From Rheum nobile (lineage: Eukaryota > Streptophyta > Magnoliopsida > Caryophyllales > Polygonaceae), in the NCBI GenBank assembly GCA_027886185.1, contig WOAB01000124.1, positions 3,100,001 to 3,164,000 on the forward strand: a DNA stretch of 64,000 bases. The letters run 5' to 3'. A program made the position numbers and the translations under genes. The notes under the pieces are model-generated. The model saw nothing but the letters and a program-made list of their open reading frames with translations. It did not search any database and was not told the origin of the DNA. This document shows, piece by piece, positions 38,482-49,139 of this stretch. How positions within the stretch are numbered: the stretch's first letter is position 1; every line of letters starts with the position of its first letter.

Positions 38482-39317
38482 TCACCTAATCCTCAATATA
38501 GAGAGCAGAGAAGAAACTAAGCACCATATCCTCGATAGTCTGTCCATCAGAAACCCATTCCCCAACATCGTTCTGCAGGGACACGACTTTGTTGGATCGT
38601 CTTTGAATAACAATAGATAAATGATAGTAACGAGTATTCCTGTCACCATCAAGAAGAAAAGAGGATTTGGATTTTTGAAACCATAATGCTTGCTCTTGCT
38701 GTAGGACATCCTCCAACTCCTTACAAAGAAATCGTTCCAACGCAATAAGTCGTTGAGAGGGATGAGTAAATAATTTTCTGCGGGCCCCTTCAAGACGAGC
38801 CCAAAGTCTCCGCTTCCGGTGAAAGATATTACCAAAAATGCGTCGATTCCAAGTATGCAGATCCGACGTGAGACGCTTGAGAGAAGATGCGAGCTGATCG
38901 GAATGGGCCCAAGACGATTGTAAAAAGTCCTGAAACCCATCATGTAAGAGCCAAGCCGCTTGGAATCGAAAGGGTCGAGAAGAGGGAACTGAAGTGGGCA
39001 TGTGTTCAAGGCTGAGCAGAAGCGGTAGGTGGTCTGAATGCGGTGCAGAGAGGTGCTGAATAACAGCATCAGGAAAGCGCAATCCCCACAAATCCGAACA
39101 TAGACCCCGATCAAGGCGGCTTGCCTTATAAGTCTGAAGAGACACACCCCGAGACCATGTGAATTTCGGCCCAATAAAGCCCACATCAATGAGCTGCATA
39201 TCATCAACCCATTGGGAAAACTCCAACGAGGACTGGCGAGTATCTCTGGATTCATAAGTGCATTCCGAACTGGACAAAGTTGCATTAAAATCACCAGCCA
39301 GAAGCCAAGGAAGATTG
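38482..39317 (-). pseudogene. LINE endonuclease C-part and linker
   Basis: The minus-strand frame starts at the TRIM boundary with LPWLLAGDFNATLSSSE, the catalytic GDFN block of APE-type endonucleases, then FTWSRGVSLQTYKASRLDR and APHSDHLPLLL, the SDH catalytic block. A long charged linker follows (LASSLKRLTSDLHTWNRRIF, SSFLLDGDRNTRYYH), standard in plant LINEs, up to LSFFSALYIED next to the other TRIM. With the N-terminal piece at 39869-40165 the key acidic and histidine residues of the nuclease are present. Confidence 0.88.
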
Positions 39318-39868
39318 TGTCAGGGGGAGAACTCCTGTTGGGCCACAACCACCAAGCCCAACACATAAGCTCAATGGGGTTCCATCCTAAAACCAATTGA
39401 TAATAGGAGGAGTAACTCATGTACTTATATGCTAGGCTTGAAACTTTCACAATTCCAATGTGGGATTCACATGTGACCCCAACAATCTCCCCCTCACTTG
39501 TGAATCCATCAAACCGGGCCACCACGCACCTAAACCACCAAGAGTCATCCTTTGACTTGCACGTCTACACTGCGTGCTCACTCTTGGAACTGAGACCACC
39601 ACGCAACGGGTCAAAGACTAACCCGTTGGAGAGCACCGTGATGTCTGTCTCTACCTGATGCAATCGGCTCATGCCGAACCATCGGCTCTGATACCACTTG
39701 TTAGGGGGATAACTCCTGTTAGCCCACAACCACCAAGCCCAACACATAAGTCCAATGGAGTTCCATTCTAAAACCAATTGATAATAGGAGAAATAACCTA
39801 TGTACTTATATGCTAGGCTTGAAACCTCCATAATTCCAATGTGGGATTACATGTGACCCGGCCCAACA
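39318..39868 (-). mobile_element. TRIM element, second
   Basis: LTRs at 39318-39484 (167 bp) and 39699-39868 (170 bp), each TGTYAGGGGG..CCCAACA on the plus strand, flanked by a perfect GATTG duplication (39313-39317 and 39869-39873). On the minus strand TGGTATCAGAGC (39685-39696) is the initiator-Met primer site and TTCACAAGTGAGGGGGAG is the purine tract. There are 214 bp of noncoding interior. The LTR core (GGGGTTCCATCCTAAAACC..ATAGGAGGAGTA) is shared with the TRIM at 37050-38481. Confidence 0.93.
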
Positions 39869-40165
39869 GATTGTTGGTACGAGCAAAATCGCCAAGATCC
39901 TGCCAGAGCTGAAGACGACGACTGGAACTTGGAGAAGCATAGATAGCAGACAGTAACCAGGGCTCCTCACCCCGGCGCATAATCTCGACAGTGATGTGTT
40001 GAGGATTGAGAGAGACTGGAGAGACAATCACCTCAGCAGTCCTCCAAAGAAGCCATATACCTCCAGCAAACCCCTGAGCATCCACCCTGAGCATTCCATC
40101 GAACCCAATTTGGTGACACACATGATCAGCCCGAACTCCACTAATGCGAGTCTCGACCAAAGCAT
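39869..40165 (-). pseudogene. LINE endonuclease N-terminal segment
   Basis: The minus strand reads VETRISGVRADHVCHQIGFD, with the glutamate of the conserved ET(K/R) block, then GFAGGIWLLWR and WLLSAIYASPSSSRR, standard N-terminal endonuclease blocks. About the first 50 residues of the domain are missing, so the LINE is 5'-truncated near 40165. It is joined to the 38482-39317 segment across the second TRIM. Confidence 0.85.
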
Positions 40166-41040
40166 TTATGAAGAATCAGTACTATAACATATATATGTGT
40201 CAAACTGTCAATAAAAATCTCAGTTCCCAGCTCGATAACTTGCAATTTTCCTAAATAAAGAAACGAAACTTACTCCTCCGTTCATGTCAATTGACAGTGG
40301 GTATCGGGTAAAAAGTGAAAAAGGTTAAAAGGACAAGATTAGGTGGGAAGTTTTCTTTTCTCGAGATCTGTACTTGTTTCTTTTTCCATCTTTAATATTT
40401 TCAAATTAGGGTTTTACTTCTGACTGAGAACAGTGAATCCTCGAAATTGGAGGGTTTTAAACCACTTTTTGAACAGTTGTATAAATTTAGTACAAATTGC
40501 GATTGGTTGGATTCACAGTGTATACAGTTAAAAGCTTCAATTCCCAGCTCGATAACTTTCACTTATTGAATTTTAGTTTCAATTTCGTAAGAAAATGAAA
40601 GTAGGGTCAATCAGGTGTCCTCGTTTCTAGCTAATTAGTTAATTCTAGATCAAACCAATAATTGATCAAAACTTCTGATGTTGTTTAATTGATCGTTCGT
40701 GTTTATAATGAAAGAAATCAAAAGAAGCGAAGGAATTCAGATGGAGGAGAAGGAAATATGCAGGAGAGAAATAAATGGAAGGGGAAAATATAACATGTTA
40801 TTCAATTTTCTTTCCATATTTTCCCATCTTTAACATGTTATTCGATCAATTTCTTTTTTCCATCTTTAACATGTGAGTAATATTATGGCAATATCTATTT
40901 ACGTATTGTATCTTTTGTACGTTGGCCACCATTAATTTTCAATTCAATGGGAAAAATCTCGTAGATATGGTGGTTTAGGAGATTAGTGAAGACGGCCTAG
41001 CTAGCTATAAGCGTTGAATCGTTAGAAATGAAGCGTTCAG
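40166..41040. other. AT-rich intergenic, short direct repeats only
   Basis: No gene seen. AATCTCAGTTCCCAGCTCGATAACTT-like sequence occurs twice (40217, 40537), and an about 45-bp unit with CCATCTTTAACATGTTATTC is repeated at 40792-40875. Confidence 0.55.
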
Positions 41041-41049
41041 ATTACGTGT

Positions 41050-41760
41050 TTCATTAACATAAAAAAATTCATAAAATTCATCAAAAATATGGCACGGTAA
41101 ATTTTATATACAAAAACAAATTCTTATGCACATACAATATACACATGTGTATATAAAATACATTATTGTGTGCATATAAAATAGACGACTATGTGAAATG
41201 CACTATCATGTGCATGTATAAAAATGCATACCTTCATATGCAATAAACAATATTTGCATATGAAATAAACTATCATCTGCATGTAAAATAACATATTTGT
41301 GCATATGAAATACACTACATGCTATGTGTGCATGTGAAACAACACATGTGTGCATATGTATAAAACCTACGAATATAACTTATCTGCATTTGAAAATAGT
41401 CTATGTGTGCATATGAAAATAACCTAAGTGTGGATACGAAATTAATAACATGTGTGCATATGTATAAAAACCCTTGAAAATAACATGTGTGCACATAAGA
41501 AAGATCAGTGTTTGCACATGAAAAAAGTTATGTGTGCATATGAAAACAACTGTACATATCGAAATAACATACGTGTGCACATGATACGTGTTTTTTTCAC
41601 ATAAAATTCGGCCGTGTCAATTTTTTTCCCGAATTTTAGCCTTTTAATGAAAATACAATCTTAAACGTCCGTTTCTTGATCCAACGACCCACGACTGTCC
41701 TTATTTCTCTCCTTGGCTTTTCTTTTCACGTAATCCCTCCCATTTTCAAATATCTAAAAG
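41050..41760. repeat. Diverged relative of the MULE-like minisatellite element
   Basis: Carries the same degenerate GTGTGCATATGAAA-type array (about 41140-41590) and the same right-hand part as the element at 13189-13994: AAATTCGGCCGTGTC near 41605 and CCAACGACCCACGACTGTCCTTATTTCTCTCC at about 41680-41711, which is the reverse complement of the left end of the first element. Clear ends and a target duplication could not be found. Confidence 0.55.
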
Positions 41761-41984
41761 AAAGTAATCTATGTATTTAAATTATGAACCCGACCGTAAA
41801 GCAGACATTATAAGTTTAACAACATGTGGATTATTATATGAGAATGATTATTGACATGAGAAGCGAGAATGTCTCGTAATCTTTGAATGAAAGAAAAATC
41901 ATGGATTATATTTAGATTTTTATTCAAAGCTCATGTGCAATGTTGCATGACCTCATTTAGAAGATTTGATTAATAAGTTTCTGG

Positions 41985-42700
41985 CGATCAACGCCATCCA
42001 CCTGAAATTGAATGTGCACATATTTTGGCTTGTGAAATATTGATATGTATGTACAAAAGTTTTGTCCGACTAATTTTTTTCCGGCATGCACACCTGAAAT
42101 GAACTGTGCACGTGATTTGGGCCATTTGGCTTTTGTATGCATAGATATTGACCTATATGTGCATCTAAATTATATTGTGTGTACATACGTTCTTTCTAAT
42201 GAAAATGTGCATGAATTTTAAACTATGTGTGTATGACTTGTGAAGTACGTGCATATGTTTTTGGATGTATGTGCATGCATATATAGTGACTTTATGTTCA
42301 TTTAATTAATATTTGTACTAAGTGTGCATATATCGTGTTTGTATTACAATGTACACAAGTTTTAAACTGCATGCATGTACATGACTTGTGAATTGCATAC
42401 ATTTTTTATTGTATGTGCATTAATAATGACTTGTATGTACAGCTAATTTGTACTAGGTATCAGGTATGCATATATCGTGTTTGTATTGAAATGTGCATGA
42501 GTCAATTTTAAACTTTGTGTACATGAACTTTGAAGTGTGTACATTTTTGCATATATGTGCACATAAATTAGTCTACATGTGCATCTATTTTTGTACTAGA
42601 TGTGCATTTTATTTATTTTTTTATATGCATTGGTTTTCTAAAATATGTGCATGACTTTTTGCCTTTTTGCCTAAAGGTACGTGCATGCAAAATTGGCCAA
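41985..42700. repeat. GTGCAT-rich degenerate array
   Basis: Many dispersed copies of RTGTGCATR separated by A/T-rich spacers, with recurring TTTTAAACTRTGTGTG and TATATCGTGTTTGTATT. It resembles the arrays at 13340 and 41140 but has different spacers and no recognised inverted ends, so it is either a decayed member or a separate family. Confidence 0.45.
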
Positions 42701-42899
42701 TGTGTATAACTTTTGCAATTGATGTATATAAAAAAATTGGCTCGAAGATAAACAATTTAAGCTAGGGGGGAAATTGGCCCGTTTGATGTAAATATGAATG
42801 AATTTGTCTAAAAAAATGAAAGTTTGATCTTCACCCTTAGATGAAAACTCATTTAAGAGTGCAAATTTATTCGCATTTCCTATATGGGAAATCATTCTA

Positions 42900-44091
42900 A
42901 TGTGATCAAGCCCCTAACAATAAATGTATAATTATTAATTGTAGTGACTATTATAAGAATTATAAGAAGAAAATATGTCCTCGTGTCCGCACAAAATTGA
43001 ATATATAATATAGAGTATATATCTAGCATGAATAAATTTTGCTATATAACATATCATTGACTAAATTGATTTAAATATTATAAATGTTAAGTTGATTTAG
43101 GATGTTAAAAATATATGTCAATGTTAGACTGTTTAAGAATATAAAAAAAATACATGTATTAAGTAAAGATTAGACTGTTAAATTAAAGTTCTAATTTTCA
43201 CATATGAAAGAAATTTATTCGAAACTAAGATAAGATTTTGGTGACATGAGAGTCACATACATACTAAACAAATTTAGTAAACAAATTCATAAGATTTGAA
43301 ATTAAATATTCCAGCCTAGCTTCATTAACACGTAATTAATTATAATTTATTGATCTTAGTGCTTATAAGTTGATTATAGCCTTGAACCCCAATATTAGCT
43401 TACAAGCAAGCTAGGGAACTACGGATCGAATTGTAAATTTCATGCTTATATTAACCAAGACTATTAAGTCACGGACTCACAACTCATATATAGCCTTCAC
43501 AATTTATAAAATATATATATCAATGAACCGATTTGCGACTAAATTTAAACCCGAGATACCAATTCATTGGATTCTAGCTAAATCGATAAATCTTCAATTC
43601 CTCCCTAATTCTTTTTTTTTTTTTCTATTTTTGTTAGAAAAATGAATTTTAATGGCCTTATTAAAATCTGTAAATTTATTAAATATGTTTTTTTTTCTTG
43701 CATATTTTACTTTTTTTATTCAAAATAAAATAAAAAATCTTACATTATTTAAAATAAGTTTCTAAAAATGGAAAAAGATAGAGTATGTATTATATGAATT
43801 AGTTAAATTTTAAAAGATAAATGTCATATTTTTTTGTAGGTTAAAAATATCAATATAAATGTCGATCCATAAAAACGAAATAAAAAATCAAACTAAAATC
43901 ACCCTTTTTATAAATTTAGATCCGCTAGTGTACGTAAACATATTTATCACGATCACCATTAACTAGCCTCTCGATCATATGACACTAATTAACTAAGAGA
44001 GAAAATTACATTATGGAAAATTAATTTGACTCTCTTATAATTATTCATACATCCGTACGGAACACTTTAACCCTAGCTAGCTAGCTAGTTC
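42900..44091. other. AT-rich intergenic downstream of LSH gene
   Basis: No coding or RNA gene seen. Homopolymer T tracts at about 43610-43625 and 43689-43696. It includes the 3' flank of the LSH gene, where I cannot fix a polyadenylation site. Confidence 0.6.
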
Positions 44092-44613
44092 TCATACATT
44101 CTTCTTCTTCTTCCTCTTCTTGTCGTAGCTGACGCCACGTGCCTTGGCCTGATAGTCACGGACTTCCTTAAGGTAAGTCCGTACAGCCCGAGCAGCAAAC
44201 GGGTTGAGCTCGGGGCAGCCTCCGTGCTCCTCAAAGGCGGCCCGAAGGCGGCCCACGAGGGCGTCGAGGCTGCCCCAGGCCTGGCGGAGGGGGCAGGGGC
44301 AGGGAGAAGGGGGGTCCGGCACGCCGAAGAAGGGGCACGAGTGGAAGTGAACCTTAGTCTTCCCGAACTGGTCGAGGTACCGCAGGAACTCCAGCACGTG
44401 GGCCCCACTGCACTGCGCTAGCGTCAGCGTCGGCCGGTGGTTCCGCAGGTACTGCCCGAACGTCACCCAGTCCCGCCTCTTCTGGTTCTCGTAGCGGCTC
44501 GGCTGCGGCGGCTGGGCTGGTTGCTGTCCGCACGCCGCCGATGTGGCTGCGCCGGCGCCGGTGTAGTACTCAAGGGTGGGGTTTTTGAGTGATGGGTTTG
44601 ACGTGAAATCCAT
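44092..44613 (-). CDS. LSH: ALOG-domain transcription factor, LSH family
   Basis: Single-exon gene of 173 residues. Residues 1-39 are a low-complexity Pro/Gln/Ala-rich head; 40-165 form the ALOG domain (SRYENQKRRDWVTFGQYLR, CSGAHVLEFLRYLDQFGKTKVH, PCPCPLRQAWGSLDALVGRL, NPFAARAVRTYLKEV) with H91, C93, C105 and C107 as likely zinc-ribbon ligands. A basic tail (KKRKKKK, 165-171) is the expected nuclear localisation signal. The length fits the family, usually 170-220 residues, and the absence of introns is also typical. ALOG proteins (LIGHT-DEPENDENT SHORT HYPOCOTYLS / G1) are nuclear regulators of organ boundary and meristem development; the CSGAHVxEF version of the domain suggests the LSH5/7/8 subgroup, which is inference. 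Family knowledge derives the ALOG domain from a DIRS-type tyrosine recombinase. Confidence 0.95.
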   Translation of the reverse strand: MDFTSNPSLKNPTLEYYTGAGAATSAACGQQPAQPPQPSRYENQKRRDWVTFGQYLRNHRPTLTLAQCSGAHVLEFLRYLDQFGKTKVHFHSCPFFGVPDPPSPCPCPLRQAWGSLDALVGRLRAAFEEHGGCPELNPFAARAVRTYLKEVRDYQAKARGVSYDKKRKKKKNV

Positions 44614-44708
44614 TTTTTAGATGTATATAAATGTGTTTTTAGGTGAATATCTGGATTCGCATGTACCCGTTCTTTTTTTTTGAACAATCCTAAAGGATTA
44701 ATTGATGC

Positions 44709-44762
44709 AAGAAGCTAGAAGGAGAAAATTAGAGGTGACTAGTGAAATGAGGCAAGTTGTGA
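44709..44762. repeat. 54-bp segment upstream of LSH, duplicated at 54642-54695
   Basis: About 96 bp upstream of the LSH start codon. The 54-bp stretch beginning AAGAAGCTAGAAGG and ending GTTGTGA recurs 10 kb away with two mismatches. It could be part of the LSH 5' untranslated region or promoter. Confidence 0.85.
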
Positions 44763-46103
44763 TGAAGAAAGGAAGAAATAAATAGGGTAAATATTTAGAG
44801 CGTTGGAGTTTGAAAATCCGGCTATTCCAAAGAGATCGAGGGGAACTAAGCAAGTTGGTACGACGTCGTGTTTTTTATTTAGAACTAATATAATATTTTT
44901 AAAATTATATATTAGGCGTACTTCAACCACCTTATTATGAAAAGAAATGTTAGTTTTTATAGATTTAGACTCCGTTCAACAATTTTTTTTTTTGAGATTA
45001 ACGGATTTCTATTTTTTTTTAATCTAGTTAATAAGTGTTTTGTAAAAAAAATATCAATCTAGCTTATTTAATGTAGCTTAATTTTTCCATTTTTGTTAAT
45101 GTGACTTCCTAGATTGTTGAAGATTAAAAAAGAATTTTACATTTATCTCATTTCTGCTTGTAATATCGAACACTAATTATAATTTTTAAATAATAAGTTA
45201 ATAAATTCAGCTTCAGCTCCAGCTAGTCATTCAGCTCCAGCTTCAGCTCCAACTTCCATTTCAGCTGAATTTACCGAACATAGCCTAAGCTAATAAATTC
45301 AACTACAGCTAGTCATTCAGCTTCAACTCCAGCTCCCATTTCAGCTAAATTTACCGAACAAAACCTTAAATTCTTTTTTGAAAAAAAAAATACTATTTTT
45401 AAAATAACAGTTTTCAAAGCGTTAATTTTTGACATATATTCTTAAAATATATGTTAAAAAGACCACATAAATAGTGACATGAATATGCAAAATATGAATA
45501 TTAGTTATTATATACCACGCCACGATGAACGTTACCATGTGTAATATGAAAAAAGTGGGGGTATCAAGTGAAAATAATTTGTAACAATTGGAGAATTATT
45601 ATGAATTGAAGAACCCGGAAAACTAAAATTAATATATATTGGGTGACATGACACCAGTGATTAGACAGGCAGACAATACGTACACTCAACTCGATCGGCA
45701 ACTTCATATTTAAATAGCGTTATAATTATATAAACTTGAACTTATCCCTACACAAGTGTCTATATTTGATAATCACCTCGTTTTTACTACTTCTGCATAC
45801 CCCTGGTCATTTTTTTACTATTAACACTATTTGTTGGGCCCTGAATATCTCATATCCCGTATTTTTGGGGCCAAAACTTTAGGGTTGCCATTATATATTA
45901 GTGTGGACGGATACAATGTATAAAAATTAACTGAGTGGGAGAGTTACATACGGGGAAACATTTAAAAAAAAAAACAGTATAAAATATTGTAGTATCGTGT
46001 CTTGTACGGGATTTATTTATTTTTTGTTACATTTAAAAAATATATATTTATTTATTTGATATAGATTTATGTAGGTAGTGACTGTTATAAAAGTAGATGA
46101 ATG
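44763..46103. other. Intergenic, with an about 85-bp imperfect tandem pair
   Basis: No gene seen. At 45196-45281 and 45290-45365 two copies of a CAGCTCCAGCT-rich unit lie in tandem; both end in ATTTACCGAACAWARCC. The remainder is A/T-rich. It may include the LSH promoter at its left end. Confidence 0.5.
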
Positions 46104-47085
46104 CTAATGTAAAAAAAAGACATTTGTAAGAGATTGGCCCTGACTATTGTTTATCGTCATAGCAAAACAGACACTCAAGAGAAATTGTCTTCGTTGAAAC
46201 TTAAACGGGTATGAAGTGTCTGACGGTGACATAATCATGTGAGGATTCAAAACTGTATGTCTAATATTGTAGTTAAAATAATTCTTCCTTGTATGACATG
46301 ACTGTCGAGTTGTGTGGTTATCAATCTTGTCCCATTGCATAAACTTGAAGACTAGTCAATATTTCAAAGCAACATAATAGGGACCTTAACCTTAGTTTTT
46401 AATACATGATTTGGGACACCAAAACATATAATATTTTTTAAGTAGTCGAAAGTATAAACACTTGCATCATTGTCTGCAATAAAACTTGTCTTGCAAAGGC
46501 TATCTGAACTGAGATAGACTTTCTCATTACCTGGTAACAAAAACAATATATAGTTATTAACTCTATCTACCTCTTCATGTGTTGGTGCAAGAATTGCTCG
46601 TTCTTCAAAGTATTTTGGAGACAATTGATTGTCCAAAAGAGAGAGATAAACAAACTTAATAATTGTTGGAATTATATCTAAGTCATAATCCTTCACCAAT
46701 AGTTCATCAAAAAATTGTATTTGTGCTTTTCCATCTTGTCACCACCTACAATACCATATCTGATGCTTAATATCATTTCTGAAAATTCTTTTGCTTCTTG
46801 GATATCATAATCAGATGTACCTTGTTGAATCCTCATATTTCTTGTCATTAAGAATTTTGCAATATTCCCACAAATAAGAGGACTTAATGGTGGCAAAAAT
46901 AATATCTTGCTTGCTTTCTTTTGTGATAACGGTAGGATTTGCCTAAAGTCTTCACCAAATACTACGACTTTCCCTCCAAAAGGTTGTACTGAACCAAGGG
47001 GATTTGTATCCCATAGAATATCTTTTAAAGTCATGTCTAATGCATCAAAATAGAATCTATTCGTCATCGGAACTTTTTTTTTCCA
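46104..47085 (-). pseudogene. Helitron-type (PIF1-like) helicase, C-terminal fragment
   Basis: Three minus-strand frames give consecutive parts of a Helitron Rep/Hel helicase: MTNRFYFDALDMTLKDIL with PFGGKVVVFGEDFRQILPL (helicase motif III region), then APTHEEVDRVNNYIL and VPNHVLKTKVKVPIMLLRNID, and finally FQRRQFLLSVCFAMTINNSQGQSL (motif VI region). The Walker A half and the DE of motif II are absent: the frame starts at WKKKVPMTN where WDEAPM is usual. At least two frameshifts or stops (near 46695 and 46350) break it. In intact Helitrons this helicase unwinds DNA during rolling-circle transposition. No terminal TC or CTRR end was found, so the element boundaries are unknown. Confidence 0.85.
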
Positions 47086-48011
47086 GATAATAAGTTTGGC
47101 AACACAAATCAGTTCAGATAATTTTGTACCTGAACTTAAGTTGTAAAGTTAACAAAACCCTAACTTGTGAAGATGATCAAACTATATTAACTACGACCAA
47201 TAAGTAATTTAAAAAATAATATTAATAATGATAAATTATATTTAACAAATACATTGTGAAGAATAGGCCCATATGAAATTTGGTTTACAATTATGTTAAA
47301 GTGGGTTATTTATTTTATAGAGTTGTCGTTTGAAGATCAAAATACATCATGAAAGAGCATATATATATATCATAATATAATACATATATAAACAATGCAA
47401 TTGATAAATACAACATACTATATGCTCTTTACTTCGTATAAATTGGATTTAAATGACTTTAAATAGACTCTACGAAATACAATAGTTATGGAAATTGATA
47501 AGTAAACTACTACAACATAAACACTAGATTTATCTTAATCGACTTTGAGAGAACCTCTTCAATAATATTTTATATATTCTTGATAGAAATCTACAGTTTC
47601 AAGCAATTTGTGGACTTGATCGTGAAAATATTGTATAGCTTCAATCCGTAGAAAAATTATAGAGAAGATTTGTAAAAACAATAAGTGTTTTAAAATGATA
47701 TAGCAAGATTAGTTGATATATATTTACTCACACCATCAAATAAGATATATAAAAAATAGACTTTTCTATCTATTCAAGATTAGTTAGGAAAATAAAGGGT
47801 TAAAAACTCCCTACGCATATAAATTGAGATTCTATAATAAAAACTTATCTTATTGATTGTGATTACTTACTATAATCAAAACTTATCTTATTCTATACAT
47901 GGAAAATAATTTTTTATATTTTTTGTATCCTTTCGGATCCTAGTGGGTGATGGTTAGATGAGTGATGACATATAGGCAAATCAAATGTGGCGACGATACA
48001 TAAGGTTTTGG
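47086..48011. other. AT-rich, no gene supported
   Basis: A/T-rich sequence next to the helicase remnant, possibly part of the same Helitron. No RNA gene, frame or clear repeat was supported here. Confidence 0.5.
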
Positions 48012-49139
48012 TTTAGTAGATATATAGTAGATTACACTCCACGCTTTGAACGACTTAAAAAAAAAGATTATGCATACCAATAATATGTTTCATAAAATAT
48101 ATTGACATAGTCATAAACCATTATACTTATAGCACGTTTTCACCTTTGTTTTGTATAAAGTTTACTTTTAGCGACTCTAACTTTCGGATCCTAGTCTTAT
48201 CTTTCCGGAATGTTAGAATACATTCATATAAACATATTTTCATGGTAACTAAATTGAAATATTATCCATTGCATATTTCCAAATGTAGTTGATAATCCCT
48301 CATTAAACTACTTTTTGGTGGTGCCTAAAATTTTCTGCCTTTATTATTTAGTATTTTTAATTATGAAAATATAATAATATATATAAACTATATGCTTTTG
48401 ATTGAGATGTTTAGTTTTGGAAATAGAATAATCTTATGTATAATTATTATATTAAATTTTGAAAAAAAGGAATTTTGAAGATCATTATTATGATTGCATG
48501 TTTAGTTTAGGAAATAGGAGAATCTGATATATATTTATTATATTAAATTAAAAAAATGAAAAATTGAGAAAATATCATGTGACAGAAATAATAGGAGGAT
48601 GTCATGTGGTATAACGATGAGATGAGCTTAATAGGGGGATGCCATGTGGCATAGAGGAGTTTTGGTTTAGTAGATAAATATTAGATTTTTAGTTTGTAAT
48701 TAAATATATCAAAACAAAGTGAAAAAAAATGAGAGAATGACACATGATAAATGAAGGTGATTTGATTAGGGAGAGTCATGTGATTTAGTTAGGTTTTAGT
48801 TTAGTGTATACATAGTAGATTGATGTATAAGTTTTATATTGGTAATCTTTGTTAATGATTTGTGTGATTCTTTTGTGCGTAAATTAGGAAGTGATTAGTT
48901 TATTTATGTGATTGATTTGTATCAAAATTAGGAAATTGTATGTAAATTAGGAAGTGATTATTTTGATTGATTTGCATCTAAATTAGGAATTAGTTAAGGT
49001 GTAAGATATAATTTTTTCTATATAAATTTAGATTTACAAAAAAAAAAATGAAATTCTCAAAAAATAGCATATGATATTTTTATTGTGAGGGTGCAATGTG
49101 GCATATTGAAGTTTTGTTTTAGTAGACATATAGTAGATT

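Noticed and set aside
38287..39696. TGGTATCAGAGC sites as separate tRNA-related genes
   Set aside because: They are primer-binding sites next to the TRIM LTRs; no tRNA fold is present.
46104..47085. Functional PIF1 helicase gene
   Set aside because: The Walker A half and motif II acidic pair are missing and the frame is broken; wording of the remaining blocks is that of Helitron helicases.
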